Both the position numbers and the translations under genes were made by a program. The notes beneath the pieces were generated by a model. That model did not search any database, was not told where the DNA came from, and saw only the letters and a program-made list of their open reading frames with translations. A DNA stretch of 16,575 nucleotides from CAZUCD01 sp964618855 (lineage in GTDB: Bacteria; Sumerlaeota; Sumerlaeia; SLMS01; JANRJK01), in contig CAZUCD010000079.1 of assembly GCA_964618855.1 (NCBI GenBank), positions 1 through 16,575 on the forward strand, written 5' to 3'. Of the stretch, positions 6,664 to 13,637 are shown in pieces (the first letter of the stretch is position 1; each line of letters starts with the position of its first letter).

Positions 6664-7387
6664 CCTCATGGTCGTTGGCGCACACCCCGACGACGCGGAA
6701 CTGCACGCCGGGGGATTGATGGCGAAGTTGTCGCGGCGCGGGGCGCGCGTTCTGCTGGTGGACGCGACGGCCGGCGAGTTTGGAACGCGCGGCACCAGGG
6801 AGGAGCGCGCCGAAGAGGGAGCGGAAGCCGCGCGGATTCTCGGCGTACAGCGCGCCTGCCTCGGCCTCCCCGACGGCTCCGTGGGCGCCGACCCGCAGTT
6901 GGCCATGCGGGCCTTCGTCATGGCCATCCGCGAGCATCGCCCCGCAGTCGTCCTAACGCACGCACCCGGCGACCATCACCCCGACCACCAGGCGGTTTCC
7001 GAGGCCGTCAAACGCGCGACGTTCATGGCGAATGTGCTCCGCTACGACACGGGGCAGGAGCGGTTCGCCCCCCGGAAGCTTTTCTACTACTGGGGCCACC
7101 GCCATCAGCCACCGCCGCCAAACTGCTTCGTCACGGACATCACGGAAACGTACGAGACCAAGGTCGCGGCGCTGCGTGCGCACCGCTCGCAGTTTCACAA
7201 TCCCGGCTACGAAGCCCCCAGCACGTTCGTCTCCAGCGAGCAATTCTGGCGGGCGGTCGAGGCGCGCGCGGCATACTATGGCTCGCTCGCGTGGGTCCGG
7301 TATGCCGAGGCGTTTGTGCCGGTGGACACCCTGCACGTGGACGACCCCCTCGCAGCGATGGGGCACGCCGTGGACCTGCCGTCTTGA
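6656..7387 (+). CDS. bshB1: PIG-L/LmbE deacetylase, BshB1-like
   Basis: BshB1 deacetylates GlcNAc-malate in bacillithiol synthesis. The 243-residue length is right, and the text follows BshB1 closely: GAHPDDAELHAGG (8-20, metal ligands His10 and Asp13), DATAGEFGTRGTREER (36-51), ARILGVQRACLGLPDGS (59-75), and the HPDH metal-binding box (108-111) in HAPGDHHPDH. The ATG at 6656 has GGAGG 7 nt upstream and overlaps the MoeB-like stop by 8 nt, so initiation is both Shine-Dalgarno driven and coupled. It is cytoplasmic, with no signal. bshA (glycosyltransferase) and bshC (cysteine ligase) are not in this window, so the bacillithiol assignment rests on family resemblance. Alternatives are mycothiol-type MshB/Mca relatives or another GlcNAc deacetylase. 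The fold call is near certain, the substrate moderately so. Confidence 0.82.
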   Translation: MVDLMVVGAHPDDAELHAGGLMAKLSRRGARVLLVDATAGEFGTRGTREERAEEGAEAARILGVQRACLGLPDGSVGADPQLAMRAFVMAIREHRPAVVLTHAPGDHHPDHQAVSEAVKRATFMANVLRYDTGQERFAPRKLFYYWGHRHQPPPPNCFVTDITETYETKVAALRAHRSQFHNPGYEAPSTFVSSEQFWRAVEARAAYYGSLAWVRYAEAFVPVDTLHVDDPLAAMGHAVDLPS

Positions 7388-9273
7388 ACTCCGCTCCGCC
7401 GCGCCCACCGACGCTGCTCGCGATCCGCGGCCCGCTTACGGGCGCACGGCTGGAGTTGGCCGGCGACCGGTTCGTCATTGGGCGTGGCCGCGAGTGCGAC
7501 CTGGTGCTCGAGGACGGCCTCGTCTCGCGCCAGCACGCCGCCATAGTCCGCCAACGGCTCGGCTGGGGCATCGAGGACCTCGGCAGCGGCAACGGCACTC
7601 GCGTGAACCGCCGCGCCCTCAGCGGCGTGAAGGCCCTCTCGCCAAACGACGAGATCGAGGTCGGCGGGTCCCTGTTCCTGTTCGACTCGGAGTTCGACCT
7701 CCAGAACGCGGAGTTCACGGACCGCAGCGTGTACTTTGCAGGTCCGGGGGAGGAGACGATCGAGGTGGGCGCCCGGGGCGCGCAGGTCTCGTCGCAGGAG
7801 GCTAGGGATGACGTCCCCGCGGACTCCCTCGACCTTATCGTGGGGCTGGGCAGGTTGCTGGAGGCGGAGGGCGCCTCGTTCGGGGAGGCGCTTCGCGGGG
7901 CCACGGAACGCCTCGCGCGCATCTTCCGTTCGGACGTCGCGATGCTGATGCTCTGGGACACGGCGGGGGCGGCCCTTCGGCCGGCAGCCGTCGTGGCCGC
8001 GGGAGACGTGATCGCCGACAGCGCCACCCTGCGGAGGGTTCATGCGGAGAAGCGCGCGCTGCTGATATCCGACCGGCCCAACCTCGCCGCCCACCCTGCG
8101 CCGGGCGCGCCGCAGGTTCCGCCCGTCCGATCGCTCGCGGCCGCGCCCATTCTGGCCGAGGGAAACGTCCTGGGCACGGTCTCAGTGGAGCGGTTCGAGC
8201 TCGACGCGTACAGCCTCAAGGACCTGCGCATCCTGCAGGCGGTGGGCGCGCTCCTGGGTGTTTTCATCGAGGCGCGGCAGCGCATGGAGGCGCAGCTCCT
8301 GCGCCTCAACTACCAGCGCACCGACTCGCCCGTCGTCGGTTCGAGCCCCGCCTTCCGCCGCATGATGGAGATGGTCCACCGGCTTGCGCCCACGGCCGCG
8401 ACGATCCTGCTCACGGGGGAGACCGGGACAGGCAAGGAAGTCCTCGCGCGCGAGGTCCACCGCCTCTCGCGCGAAGGCGCCGAGGGGGGACCATTCGTCG
8501 CCGTGAACTGCGCTGCCATACCCGAGACGCTCTTCGAGAGCGAGCTTTTCGGGCACGAAAAGGGATCCTTCACGGGGGCCATCCGACAGCAGCGCGGCTT
8601 GATCGAGCAGGCCAACGCGGGGACGCTCTTCCTCGATGAGATCGGGGAGCTATCGCTCGCGATGCAGCCCAAGCTGCTGCGCTTCCTCCAGGAAAAGACC
8701 TTCCAGCGCGTCGGCGGCAACCGGCAGCTCCGCGCCAACGTCCGCCTGGTGACGGCCACCAACCGCGACCTTGCGGCCGAGGTGAGGGCCGGGCGATTCC
8801 GCGAGGACCTCTACCACCGTATCGCTGTCCTGCCGATCGCCGTGCCCGCATTGCGCGAGAGGCGCCCCGACATTCGGCCACTCACGGAGCACTTCCTGCG
8901 CATCCACTCGAAGTCGGTCGGGCGCGAGATCGCAGGCATTACTGACGAGGCGGTGATTGCGCTCGAAAAATACGAGTGGCCCGGCAACATCCGCGAACTC
9001 TCGAACTGCATCGAGCGCGCCGTGCTTCTGTGCGAGGACAGCATCCTCCTGCCGCGGCACTTCCACCTGCCGGGGGGAAGGCGCGGGGAGTCCACGCCGG
9101 ACGCCCGGGGTGCGGGCGACCTGCGGCCGCTTGCGGACGTCGAACGCGAGCACATCCTGCGCGTCCTCGCGGCCTGTGAAGGCAACCAGGCGCGCGCGGC
9201 GGAAATGCTCGGCATCCACCGCAACACGCTGCACAAGAAGTTGGAGGAGTACCGCATGCGCGCGGGGGCCTGA
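7384..9273 (+). CDS. FHA-GAF-AAA+ sigma-54 activator with Fis-type HTH
   Basis: This is an enhancer-binding regulator that remodels RNA polymerase-sigma-54, 629 residues from a TTG start overlapping the bshB1-like stop (TTGA). The only other in-frame start, GTG 7291, lies deep in that gene. Domains: FHA at about 11-100 (GRGRECDLV, SRQHA, LGSGNGTRVN), a phosphothreonine-binding module; GAF at about 146-300; AAA+ at about 315-555 with Walker A GETGTGKE (345-352), the sigma-54 loop GSFTGA (394-399, Ser for the usual Ala), Walker B TLFLDEIGE near 415, TATNRDL, and FREDLYHRIAVLP with the arginine-finger region; then WPGNIREL; and a Fis-like HTH at about 583-626 (RAAEMLGIHRNTLHKKLEEY). There is no receiver domain, so activation is probably by Ser/Thr-kinase signalling through FHA and a ligand through GAF. 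Its place at the end of the ridA-tusA-moeB-bshB1 run suggests it controls that unit or a related regulon. Confidence 0.93.
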   Translation: MNSAPPRPPTLLAIRGPLTGARLELAGDRFVIGRGRECDLVLEDGLVSRQHAAIVRQRLGWGIEDLGSGNGTRVNRRALSGVKALSPNDEIEVGGSLFLFDSEFDLQNAEFTDRSVYFAGPGEETIEVGARGAQVSSQEARDDVPADSLDLIVGLGRLLEAEGASFGEALRGATERLARIFRSDVAMLMLWDTAGAALRPAAVVAAGDVIADSATLRRVHAEKRALLISDRPNLAAHPAPGAPQVPPVRSLAAAPILAEGNVLGTVSVERFELDAYSLKDLRILQAVGALLGVFIEARQRMEAQLLRLNYQRTDSPVVGSSPAFRRMMEMVHRLAPTAATILLTGETGTGKEVLAREVHRLSREGAEGGPFVAVNCAAIPETLFESELFGHEKGSFTGAIRQQRGLIEQANAGTLFLDEIGELSLAMQPKLLRFLQEKTFQRVGGNRQLRANVRLVTATNRDLAAEVRAGRFREDLYHRIAVLPIAVPALRERRPDIRPLTEHFLRIHSKSVGREIAGITDEAVIALEKYEWPGNIRELSNCIERAVLLCEDSILLPRHFHLPGGRRGESTPDARGAGDLRPLADVEREHILRVLAACEGNQARAAEMLGIHRNTLHKKLEEYRMRAGA

Positions 9274-9294
9274 CCGCGGCCGGCATGCGTCAGG
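9269..9294. terminator. inverted repeat containing both convergent stop codons
   Basis: CCTGAC (9269-9274) and GTCAGG (9289-9294) are exact inverted repeats flanking a GC-rich 14-nt interior. The left arm contains the TGA of the sigma-54 activator and the right arm the TGA of moaC on the other strand. Only 15-16 nt separate the two genes, so a shared bidirectional 3' structure is plausible. The stem is only 6 bp and has no T tract, so confidence is low. Confidence 0.3.
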
Positions 9295-9778
9295 GGAGCC
9301 GCAGGTCGCCGCTCTTGCCGCCCGTCTTGGACCGAAGGCGGACGCCCTCGATCCTCATGTCCTTCTGCAGGGACTTGCACATGTCATAGAGTGTCAGGAG
9401 CGTGACGGAGACCGCCGTGAGCGCCTCCATCTCGGCCCCGGTCCTGTCGCTGACGCGGATCGTGGCGCGGACGCGTGCGCCGCTGGGGCGGGAAAGGGGC
9501 TCGATCTCGATGCCTATGCCGGATGTCGCAATGGGATGGCAGAGCGGGATCAGGTCGGCGGTGCGCTTCGCCGCCAGTATCCCCGCTGTGCGCGCTACGG
9601 CGAGGGCGTCGCCCTTGCCGAGCGTGTTGGCAAACAGCGCCGCGCGCGTGGCCGGCGCCATGCGGATCTCGCCCTCCGCAACCGCCTCGCGAGGGGTTGT
9701 CGCCTTCGCTGACACATCCACCATGTGCGCCTCGCCGCGTGCGTCCAGGTGGGTCATGCGGGCGGCTGGGCGCCTCAC
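9290..9778 (-). CDS. moaC: cyclic pyranopterin monophosphate synthase MoaC
   Basis: MoaC acts with MoaA in the first step of molybdenum cofactor synthesis, converting 3',8-cyclo-GTP to cyclic pyranopterin monophosphate. The 162-residue frame matches the usual 155-165. Motifs: THLDARGEAHMVDVSAK (9-25), AKRTADLIPLCHPI (70-83, catalytic His81), GAEMEALTAVSVTLLTLYDM (114-133) and DMCKS (132-136, Asp132 and Lys135), ending KTGGKSGDLRLP. All expected catalytic residues are present. Two starts are possible. GTG at 9778 overlaps the stop of the upstream serine hydrolase (GTGA) and has GGAG 5 nt ahead; ATG at 9757 gives MTHLDARGEAH and fits the family start equally well. I use the GTG because of the overlap and Shine-Dalgarno. 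It is cytoplasmic. It converges on the regulator and lies near the MoeB-like gene, though on the opposite strand. Confidence 0.94.
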   Translation of the reverse strand: MRRPAARMTHLDARGEAHMVDVSAKATTPREAVAEGEIRMAPATRAALFANTLGKGDALAVARTAGILAAKRTADLIPLCHPIATSGIGIEIEPLSRPSGARVRATIRVSDRTGAEMEALTAVSVTLLTLYDMCKSLQKDMRIEGVRLRSKTGGKSGDLRLP

Positions 9779-10998
9779 TCGGACTCCATCGCCACGATGT
9801 TCGCCTTCAGGATCGCGAGCACATTGTTGCGCAGCTTCACCCAGTTCTCGGGCTTGTAGCCGCCCGTGGCATTCGTGAGCAGCACGGCTGTCGTGCGCGA
9901 CTTCGTGTCGATCCAGACGATGCAGCCCGTGTAGCCGGTCTGGACAAGGTAGTGCCCCGGTTCGGCTCCGTCGGTTGCGAGCGGTTCCTTGACCGGAGAC
10001 TCGATGCCGCCCGGGGTGCGCCAGATGTCGATGCCGGGACGGTCCACGGCGGGCGCCTTGGTCGTCTCGCCGTAAACGAGGTCGGCCAGATGCCGCATGT
10101 CCCCTGTGGCCACCGAGGGGACGGCCATCAGCTTGTCGAAGTACATAGCGACCTCACCCGCGGTCGCGAAGAGCCCCGAGTGCAGCGGCGGGAAGTAAGG
10201 GACCTGCGCCCACCCGGCGGCGACGGGATCGTAGGGCTCGCCGACGAGGAAGGATCCGTCCGCCTTGCGGCCGCTGACGGCGATGCTCGCGCCAAGGAGC
10301 CCGCGGTCGGGATGCCACGTGAACCCCTTGATGCCGAGGGGCTCCCAGAAGCGCGCCCGGATCTTCAGTTCCATCTCCCCCCCGAGCTTCTTCCCGACCA
10401 TCGAGGAGAGGATCATGTACCCCGTGTTCGAGTAGAGGTCGTACGTCCCCGGATAGGCGGAGGGCATCTGCCTGCCGAGTGCGCCGATGAGGCCGTCGCG
10501 GGCGATGTCCGAGATGTCGATGTTGGAGGAGTAGCCGGCGCGGTGCTGGAGTATCTGCGCGATGGATGGGGTGCCGCCCTGGAGTTCCTGAACGTCGTTG
10601 ACGAGGCAGAGTGCAGCCGGAAGGCCCGCCAGGGGCTTCGTGAGTGAGGCGACGTCGAACAGGGTCGAGCGGCGCACGCGATCCGCGCTCTCGCCCATGC
10701 GCTCTGTGCCCACGGCCCGCTCGTACACGGGGGAGCCGTTGCGCCGGACCGCCAGCACGGCGCCGGGAACCCACTGCTCCTTGATCGCCTCGTTCATCGC
10801 GAGGTCCAATTCCTCAAAGGTGCCCGGCTGGAAGCCCGTGCGGTTCACCTCTGCGGTGACGGGCAGGCTGAAGGCCTCGGGCCTTGCCCGGCATCCCGTG
10901 AGCGCTGCGAAGGTGGCCCCCAGCAGGAGGAACGCGCCAGCGCGCGGAATCAGCCGCTTGATGGCACCAAGAATGGACTGCTTGCCGGCAGTGGTCAT
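9775..10998 (-). CDS. serine hydrolase of the beta-lactamase/PBP4* family, lipoprotein
   Basis: This is a 407-residue protein from the ATG at 10998. The frame stays open to 11160, but the extra residues would precede a clean signal. The signal peptide has a basic start (AIKRLIPRAG) and ends in the lipobox AALTGC (Cys36), so it is lipid-anchored. The penicillin-recognising fold has SLTK (118-121, nucleophile Ser118 and Lys121), YSN (189-191) and PLHSGLFATAGEVAMYF (271-287), the equivalent of the HAGLFST segment that is family-typical. These mark class C beta-lactamase-like enzymes: esterases, D-aminopeptidases or peptidoglycan DD-peptidases. The usual name without biochemistry is serine hydrolase. 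It probably faces the periplasm; the substrate is unknown. It shares a 4-nt overlap with moaC downstream, which is metabolically unrelated, so they share a transcript rather than a pathway. No clear Shine-Dalgarno precedes the start. Confidence 0.88.
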   Translation of the reverse strand: MTTAGKQSILGAIKRLIPRAGAFLLLGATFAALTGCRARPEAFSLPVTAEVNRTGFQPGTFEELDLAMNEAIKEQWVPGAVLAVRRNGSPVYERAVGTERMGESADRVRRSTLFDVASLTKPLAGLPAALCLVNDVQELQGGTPSIAQILQHRAGYSSNIDISDIARDGLIGALGRQMPSAYPGTYDLYSNTGYMILSSMVGKKLGGEMELKIRARFWEPLGIKGFTWHPDRGLLGASIAVSGRKADGSFLVGEPYDPVAAGWAQVPYFPPLHSGLFATAGEVAMYFDKLMAVPSVATGDMRHLADLVYGETTKAPAVDRPGIDIWRTPGGIESPVKEPLATDGAEPGHYLVQTGYTGCIVWIDTKSRTTAVLLTNATGGYKPENWVKLRNNVLAILKANIVAMESE

Positions 10999-11242
10999 GT
11001 CGGAAAGTTCCGGTCCTTTGAGTGATGCGCAAGAATTGGAGTGGGTGGCCGACTGCGGGCGAGAACTTTTCGCAGGAGCGAGTTTTCCACAGGCTGTCCC
11101 ATTTGCAGTTGACACTGTTGCGCGCCCGGGCGACGGCATGATGGCTATCGTCGCGTCCAATCTCGGCGATCAACCACGCCCCGGGCTCCCGCTCCCTGTG
11201 TTGACGGCCCTGGCGAATCCCCTGCGGAGGGTCCTTCCCCCC

Positions 11243-12322
11243 ATGCTCGACATTGTTCAGCGCCTGGAAGAACGCACGGAGAAGCTCATCCGTGAACTTG
11301 AGGGCTCGCGCGTATCGATGCGCCAGCTCGAGGTCGAGGCCGACGGCCTGCGCATCTCCGCATCCGACCGCGACCGCCTCGAGGCGGAACTCGCAAGCGC
11401 CCGCGGCAGGATCGCCGAGCTTGAGAACGACACCATCCTCCTGCGCCGCGAGCGCGACTCCCTGATCGAGGAGCGCACCCGGTTCGCCTCGGTCGAGGCC
11501 GAAGGCAGCGCCCTGCGGGAACGCATCGCCGAAATGGAGGCCGCACACCACGGCACCCTCGAACAGGTCCGCGCCGAAGCGGAAGTCCTTCGAAATGAAC
11601 TCGATGCGGCTCGCAGGGCCGGCGAGGAGACTGCAACCCAGTTCAGGGACATCGCGGGGGAACTCGAGGAGCGCAGCCGGGCGCTTGAGGCCACGGGGGC
11701 CCGCGTTGCCGAACTCGAGCGGCGCCTGGCGGAGTCCGGCAATGCCGGGGAGGAGATCGAAAAGCTCACCACGGAGAAGGGTGCGCTCGAGAAGCACGTC
11801 CACGACCTGCGCTGGCGCCTCGGGGAACTGGAGTCGGACACGCAGCGGATCGCCGCCCAGCGCGACCACCTCTCCGGGGAGCGCGAGGGCCAGATAAAGC
11901 ACATCAACGACCTGCGCTGGCGCATCGGCGAGCTCGAGGCGGAGTTGCGTCGGACCGAGGAGGCGCGCGCGGGGCACTCGGAACGTGCCGCCGCCGCTGA
12001 GCGCAACTCGCGCGAGTCGCGCGAGTGGGCGACGATGGTCGAGGCGGAACTCGCCAAGATCACGGGCGAGCGCGACGAACTGGCGTCACGGCTTCAGGAA
12101 GCCCTGGCGACGGCTGGCACGGCCAGCAAGGGGGAAATCGCCGAGCGCGACGAGAAGATCGCCGCAATGGGCCGCGAGAACGAGGACCTGCGCCTGCGGC
12201 TGAACGAGTTTGTCTCCCGCGACCAGCGCGCCCGGGAGCGCCTTGACGGACTCATCAGCAGGATCGAGAAGGCTGAAAACCTCATCGAACAGACGGAGCT
12301 CGCCATCCATGGGGAATCGTGA
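11243..12322 (+). CDS. long coiled-coil protein upstream of zapA
   Basis: The protein has 359 residues, almost entirely charged heptad-like coiled coil rich in Glu, Arg, Leu and Ala, from MLDIVQRLEERTEKLIRELE onward. It has no signal peptide, membrane segment or enzyme motif. I chose the ATG at 11243, which follows GGAGG (11226-11230) at 12 nt, a slightly long gap; ATGs at 11138 and 11141 would add about 35 Pro/Leu-rich non-coiled residues and lack a Shine-Dalgarno. A near-repeat stands out: H(V/I)(H/N)DLRWR(L/I)GELE at residues 185-197 and 220-232, exactly 35 residues apart (five heptads), with strong identity at DNA level too. The C-terminus (LDGLISRIEKAENLIEQTEL) runs over the zapA start by 14 nt. 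Being cytoplasmic and tied to zapA, a role in Z-ring assembly analogous to ZapB is a reasonable guess but unproven. I do not recognise a named family. Confidence 0.7.
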   Translation: MLDIVQRLEERTEKLIRELEGSRVSMRQLEVEADGLRISASDRDRLEAELASARGRIAELENDTILLRRERDSLIEERTRFASVEAEGSALRERIAEMEAAHHGTLEQVRAEAEVLRNELDAARRAGEETATQFRDIAGELEERSRALEATGARVAELERRLAESGNAGEEIEKLTTEKGALEKHVHDLRWRLGELESDTQRIAAQRDHLSGEREGQIKHINDLRWRIGELEAELRRTEEARAGHSERAAAAERNSRESREWATMVEAELAKITGERDELASRLQEALATAGTASKGEIAERDEKIAAMGRENEDLRLRLNEFVSRDQRARERLDGLISRIEKAENLIEQTELAIHGES

Positions 12323-12632
12323 GAAACTCACTGTCCGGCTCGCCGGGCACGACATAGCGATCACGGCCTCCCCCGAGGAGGCGGCGCACGTGGATCGCGC
12401 TGCAAAGCTGGTGAACGAGCAGATGGAGGCGCTGCAGAGCCGTGCCGGGGGCCTGATCACCCAGCAGAAGACGGCGCTGATGGTTGCCTTCCAGAACGCG
12501 TTCGACCTGAGCATGGCCGAGGAGGCGATCGAGGAATCGCGCCGCCTCAGGGCCGAACTCGAACGCCAGCGCGACGCCATGGCGCGCCTCGAAGGGCTCC
12601 TGGGCAAAGTGGACGACGCCCTTACCTACTGA
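12309..12632 (+). CDS. zapA: cell division protein ZapA
   Basis: ZapA binds and bundles FtsZ filaments at midcell. The product has 107 residues, the normal size. The N-terminal part KLTVRLAGHDIAITASPEEA (5-24) is the ZapA beta-strand head, followed by DRAAKLVNEQMEALQSR, and then a long helix (ALMVAFQNAFDLSMAEEAIE, then a charged coiled coil to the end) that forms the dimer and tetramer stalk. The ATG at 12309 has GGAG (12295-12298) 10 nt upstream and lies within the end of the coiled-coil gene (14-nt overlap), so the two proteins are almost certainly made together. A strong terminator follows 18 nt after the stop. The family is divergent in sequence, so the name rests on fold pattern, length and architecture; I see no better alternative. 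Confidence 0.82.
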   Translation: MGNREKLTVRLAGHDIAITASPEEAAHVDRAAKLVNEQMEALQSRAGGLITQQKTALMVAFQNAFDLSMAEEAIEESRRLRAELERQRDAMARLEGLLGKVDDALTY

Positions 12633-12650
12633 CGGAAGTGCATGTGGTGG

Positions 12651-12685
12651 ATGGCCCGCGATCGATCGCGGGCCATTCATTTTAT
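12651..12685 (+). terminator. intrinsic terminator after zapA
   Basis: Bases 12651-12676 form a perfect 26-bp palindrome: the left arm ATGGCCCGCGA pairs with TCGCGGGCCAT around TCGA. It is followed by a T-rich tail (TTCATTTTAT, 12676-12685). It starts 18 nt after the zapA stop and ends before the convergent exoD-like stop at 12700. The T tail is on the plus strand only, so it best serves the coiled-coil/zapA transcript, though the hairpin itself is symmetric. Confidence 0.85.
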
Positions 12686-12699
12686 CCTGCCCGGTCCGC

Positions 12700-13398
12700 C
12701 TACGCGCCCGCCGCGGCGCCGATGCCCTTCGCACCCAGGACTCCCACGCCGAGCGCCAACGTCCCGATGAGGATGATCGCGCCCAAGAGCGCCGCGTAGG
12801 ATCCGATGACGAGGTAGCCGTCCCGCCGGATGCACGCAGCGCCGAGCAGGATGATGCCGAGGGCCGGAAGAGTGTTCATCAGCGGAATCCCGGGGGTCGG
12901 GATCGCCAGCACCAGCGCGCCGAAGATGAAGCCCATCCCGACGACCATCCTGCCCATTCGGCCATTCACGAGAACCTCCAGCCTCGGGCGCGAATACCGC
13001 CTCAGGAAGCTGGTCAGCGACCCCAGGAATCGATGCAGGTAGTCGTAGAGCGTATGCGGAATGGCACAGCTCAGCGCCCTTTCGCGCCACTTCGCCAGGG
13101 TACCCGTCCCCTCCTCCTCTTGCCGGCCGCCCGACTTCATAAGCCGGAGTCCCGCCAGTGCGATGAAGACGGACGCCGGCGCCGAGATGGGTCCGAGGCT
13201 AAAGGGCGCCAGGAAGGGGGTCGCGACGATGATGCAGCCAATCGTCGATGCATCCGGGCCAAGGGGCTCCACCAAGTGCCTGATCTGCACTTCCTCGCCC
13301 CGGCGCACGCGTGCGCGCGCCGCGCGGATCACGCGCAGAATCAGCCGCTCGCGTTTGATGGGGGGATGATCCCCAGGCTCAGGGTGGCCGTTCGTCAT
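12700..13398 (-). CDS. ExoD-family inner-membrane protein
   Basis: This is a 232-residue membrane protein from the ATG at 13398 (MTNGHPEPGDHPPIKRERL); the frame is open to 13569 but the extra text has no coding look. The cytoplasmic N-terminal part (VIRAARARVRRGEEVQIRHL) leads to the ExoD signature CIIVATPFLAPFSLGPISAP, then a charged loop, then RMVVGMGFIFGALVLAIPTP, then two more hydrophobic spans (LMNTLPALGIILLGAACI and IGSYAALLGAIILIGTLALG). I count about four membrane segments. ExoD proteins were named for an exopolysaccharide defect and alkali sensitivity in Rhizobium; their biochemical activity is unknown. The C-terminus is Gly/Ala-rich. It converges on zapA and diverges from dnaJ, so it is probably a single-gene unit. 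No Shine-Dalgarno is visible. Confidence 0.85.
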   Translation of the reverse strand: MTNGHPEPGDHPPIKRERLILRVIRAARARVRRGEEVQIRHLVEPLGPDASTIGCIIVATPFLAPFSLGPISAPASVFIALAGLRLMKSGGRQEEEGTGTLAKWRERALSCAIPHTLYDYLHRFLGSLTSFLRRYSRPRLEVLVNGRMGRMVVGMGFIFGALVLAIPTPGIPLMNTLPALGIILLGAACIRRDGYLVIGSYAALLGAIILIGTLALGVGVLGAKGIGAAAGA

Positions 13399-13441
13399 GG
13401 TGGGGCGAAGGTGGCGCGCGCTCGCGCCGCAATTGCAAGTA

Positions 13442-13471
13442 ATGATGGAACGGGGTGACTCGCGATGGCAA
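13442..13471 (-). promoter_or_regulatory. possible sigma-70-type promoter for the exoD-like gene
   Basis: Read on the minus strand, TTGCCA (13471-13466) is followed after 18 nt by CATCAT (13447-13442), 5/6 and 4/6 matches to the -35 and -10 consensus. Transcription would start near 13434, giving a 5' leader of about 36 nt that includes a 6-bp GGCGCG/CGCGCC hairpin (13413-13428). This is weak evidence in a GC-rich genome. Confidence 0.25.
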
Positions 13472-13637
13472 GCGCCGCGAGCGCCTTCCCGTCGGGAAAT
13501 CAGCCTTGCACGCACCGGGCCATCTTGGCTTTGCCCTGAGGACAGGCACGGTGTGGGCTCTTTACGCACGGGGACGGACCATGCGCCCCAACTGTGGCGC
13601 GTGCTGACACAACCATGCCGCGAGAATGTGCGACTCG

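Noticed and set aside
9475..10647. Open frame of 390 residues on the plus strand
   Set aside because: Antisense to moaC and the serine hydrolase, both of which have complete catalytic motifs; the frame has no recognisable domain.
11083..11091. TTTTCCACA, a match to the DnaA-box consensus
   Set aside because: It is a single copy with no cluster, no A/T-rich unwinding element and no dnaA/dnaN neighbour, so no origin is claimed.
11109..11114. TTGACA, a perfect -35 hexamer before the coiled-coil gene
   Set aside because: No acceptable -10 sequence lies 16-19 nt downstream; the nearest candidate is 22 nt away.
10598..11242. Upstream extension of the coiled-coil reading frame
   Set aside because: It runs antisense through the serine hydrolase signal region and is not coiled coil; the later ATG has a Shine-Dalgarno-like sequence. 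The short part from 11138 remains possible.
13399..13637. Gap between the exoD-like gene and dnaJ examined for a CIRCE element or small RNA
   Set aside because: No CIRCE-type inverted repeat. Only short hairpins occur (13413-13428, 13459-13481, 13486-13498, 13583-13600), each of 5-6 bp, which are expected at this GC content.
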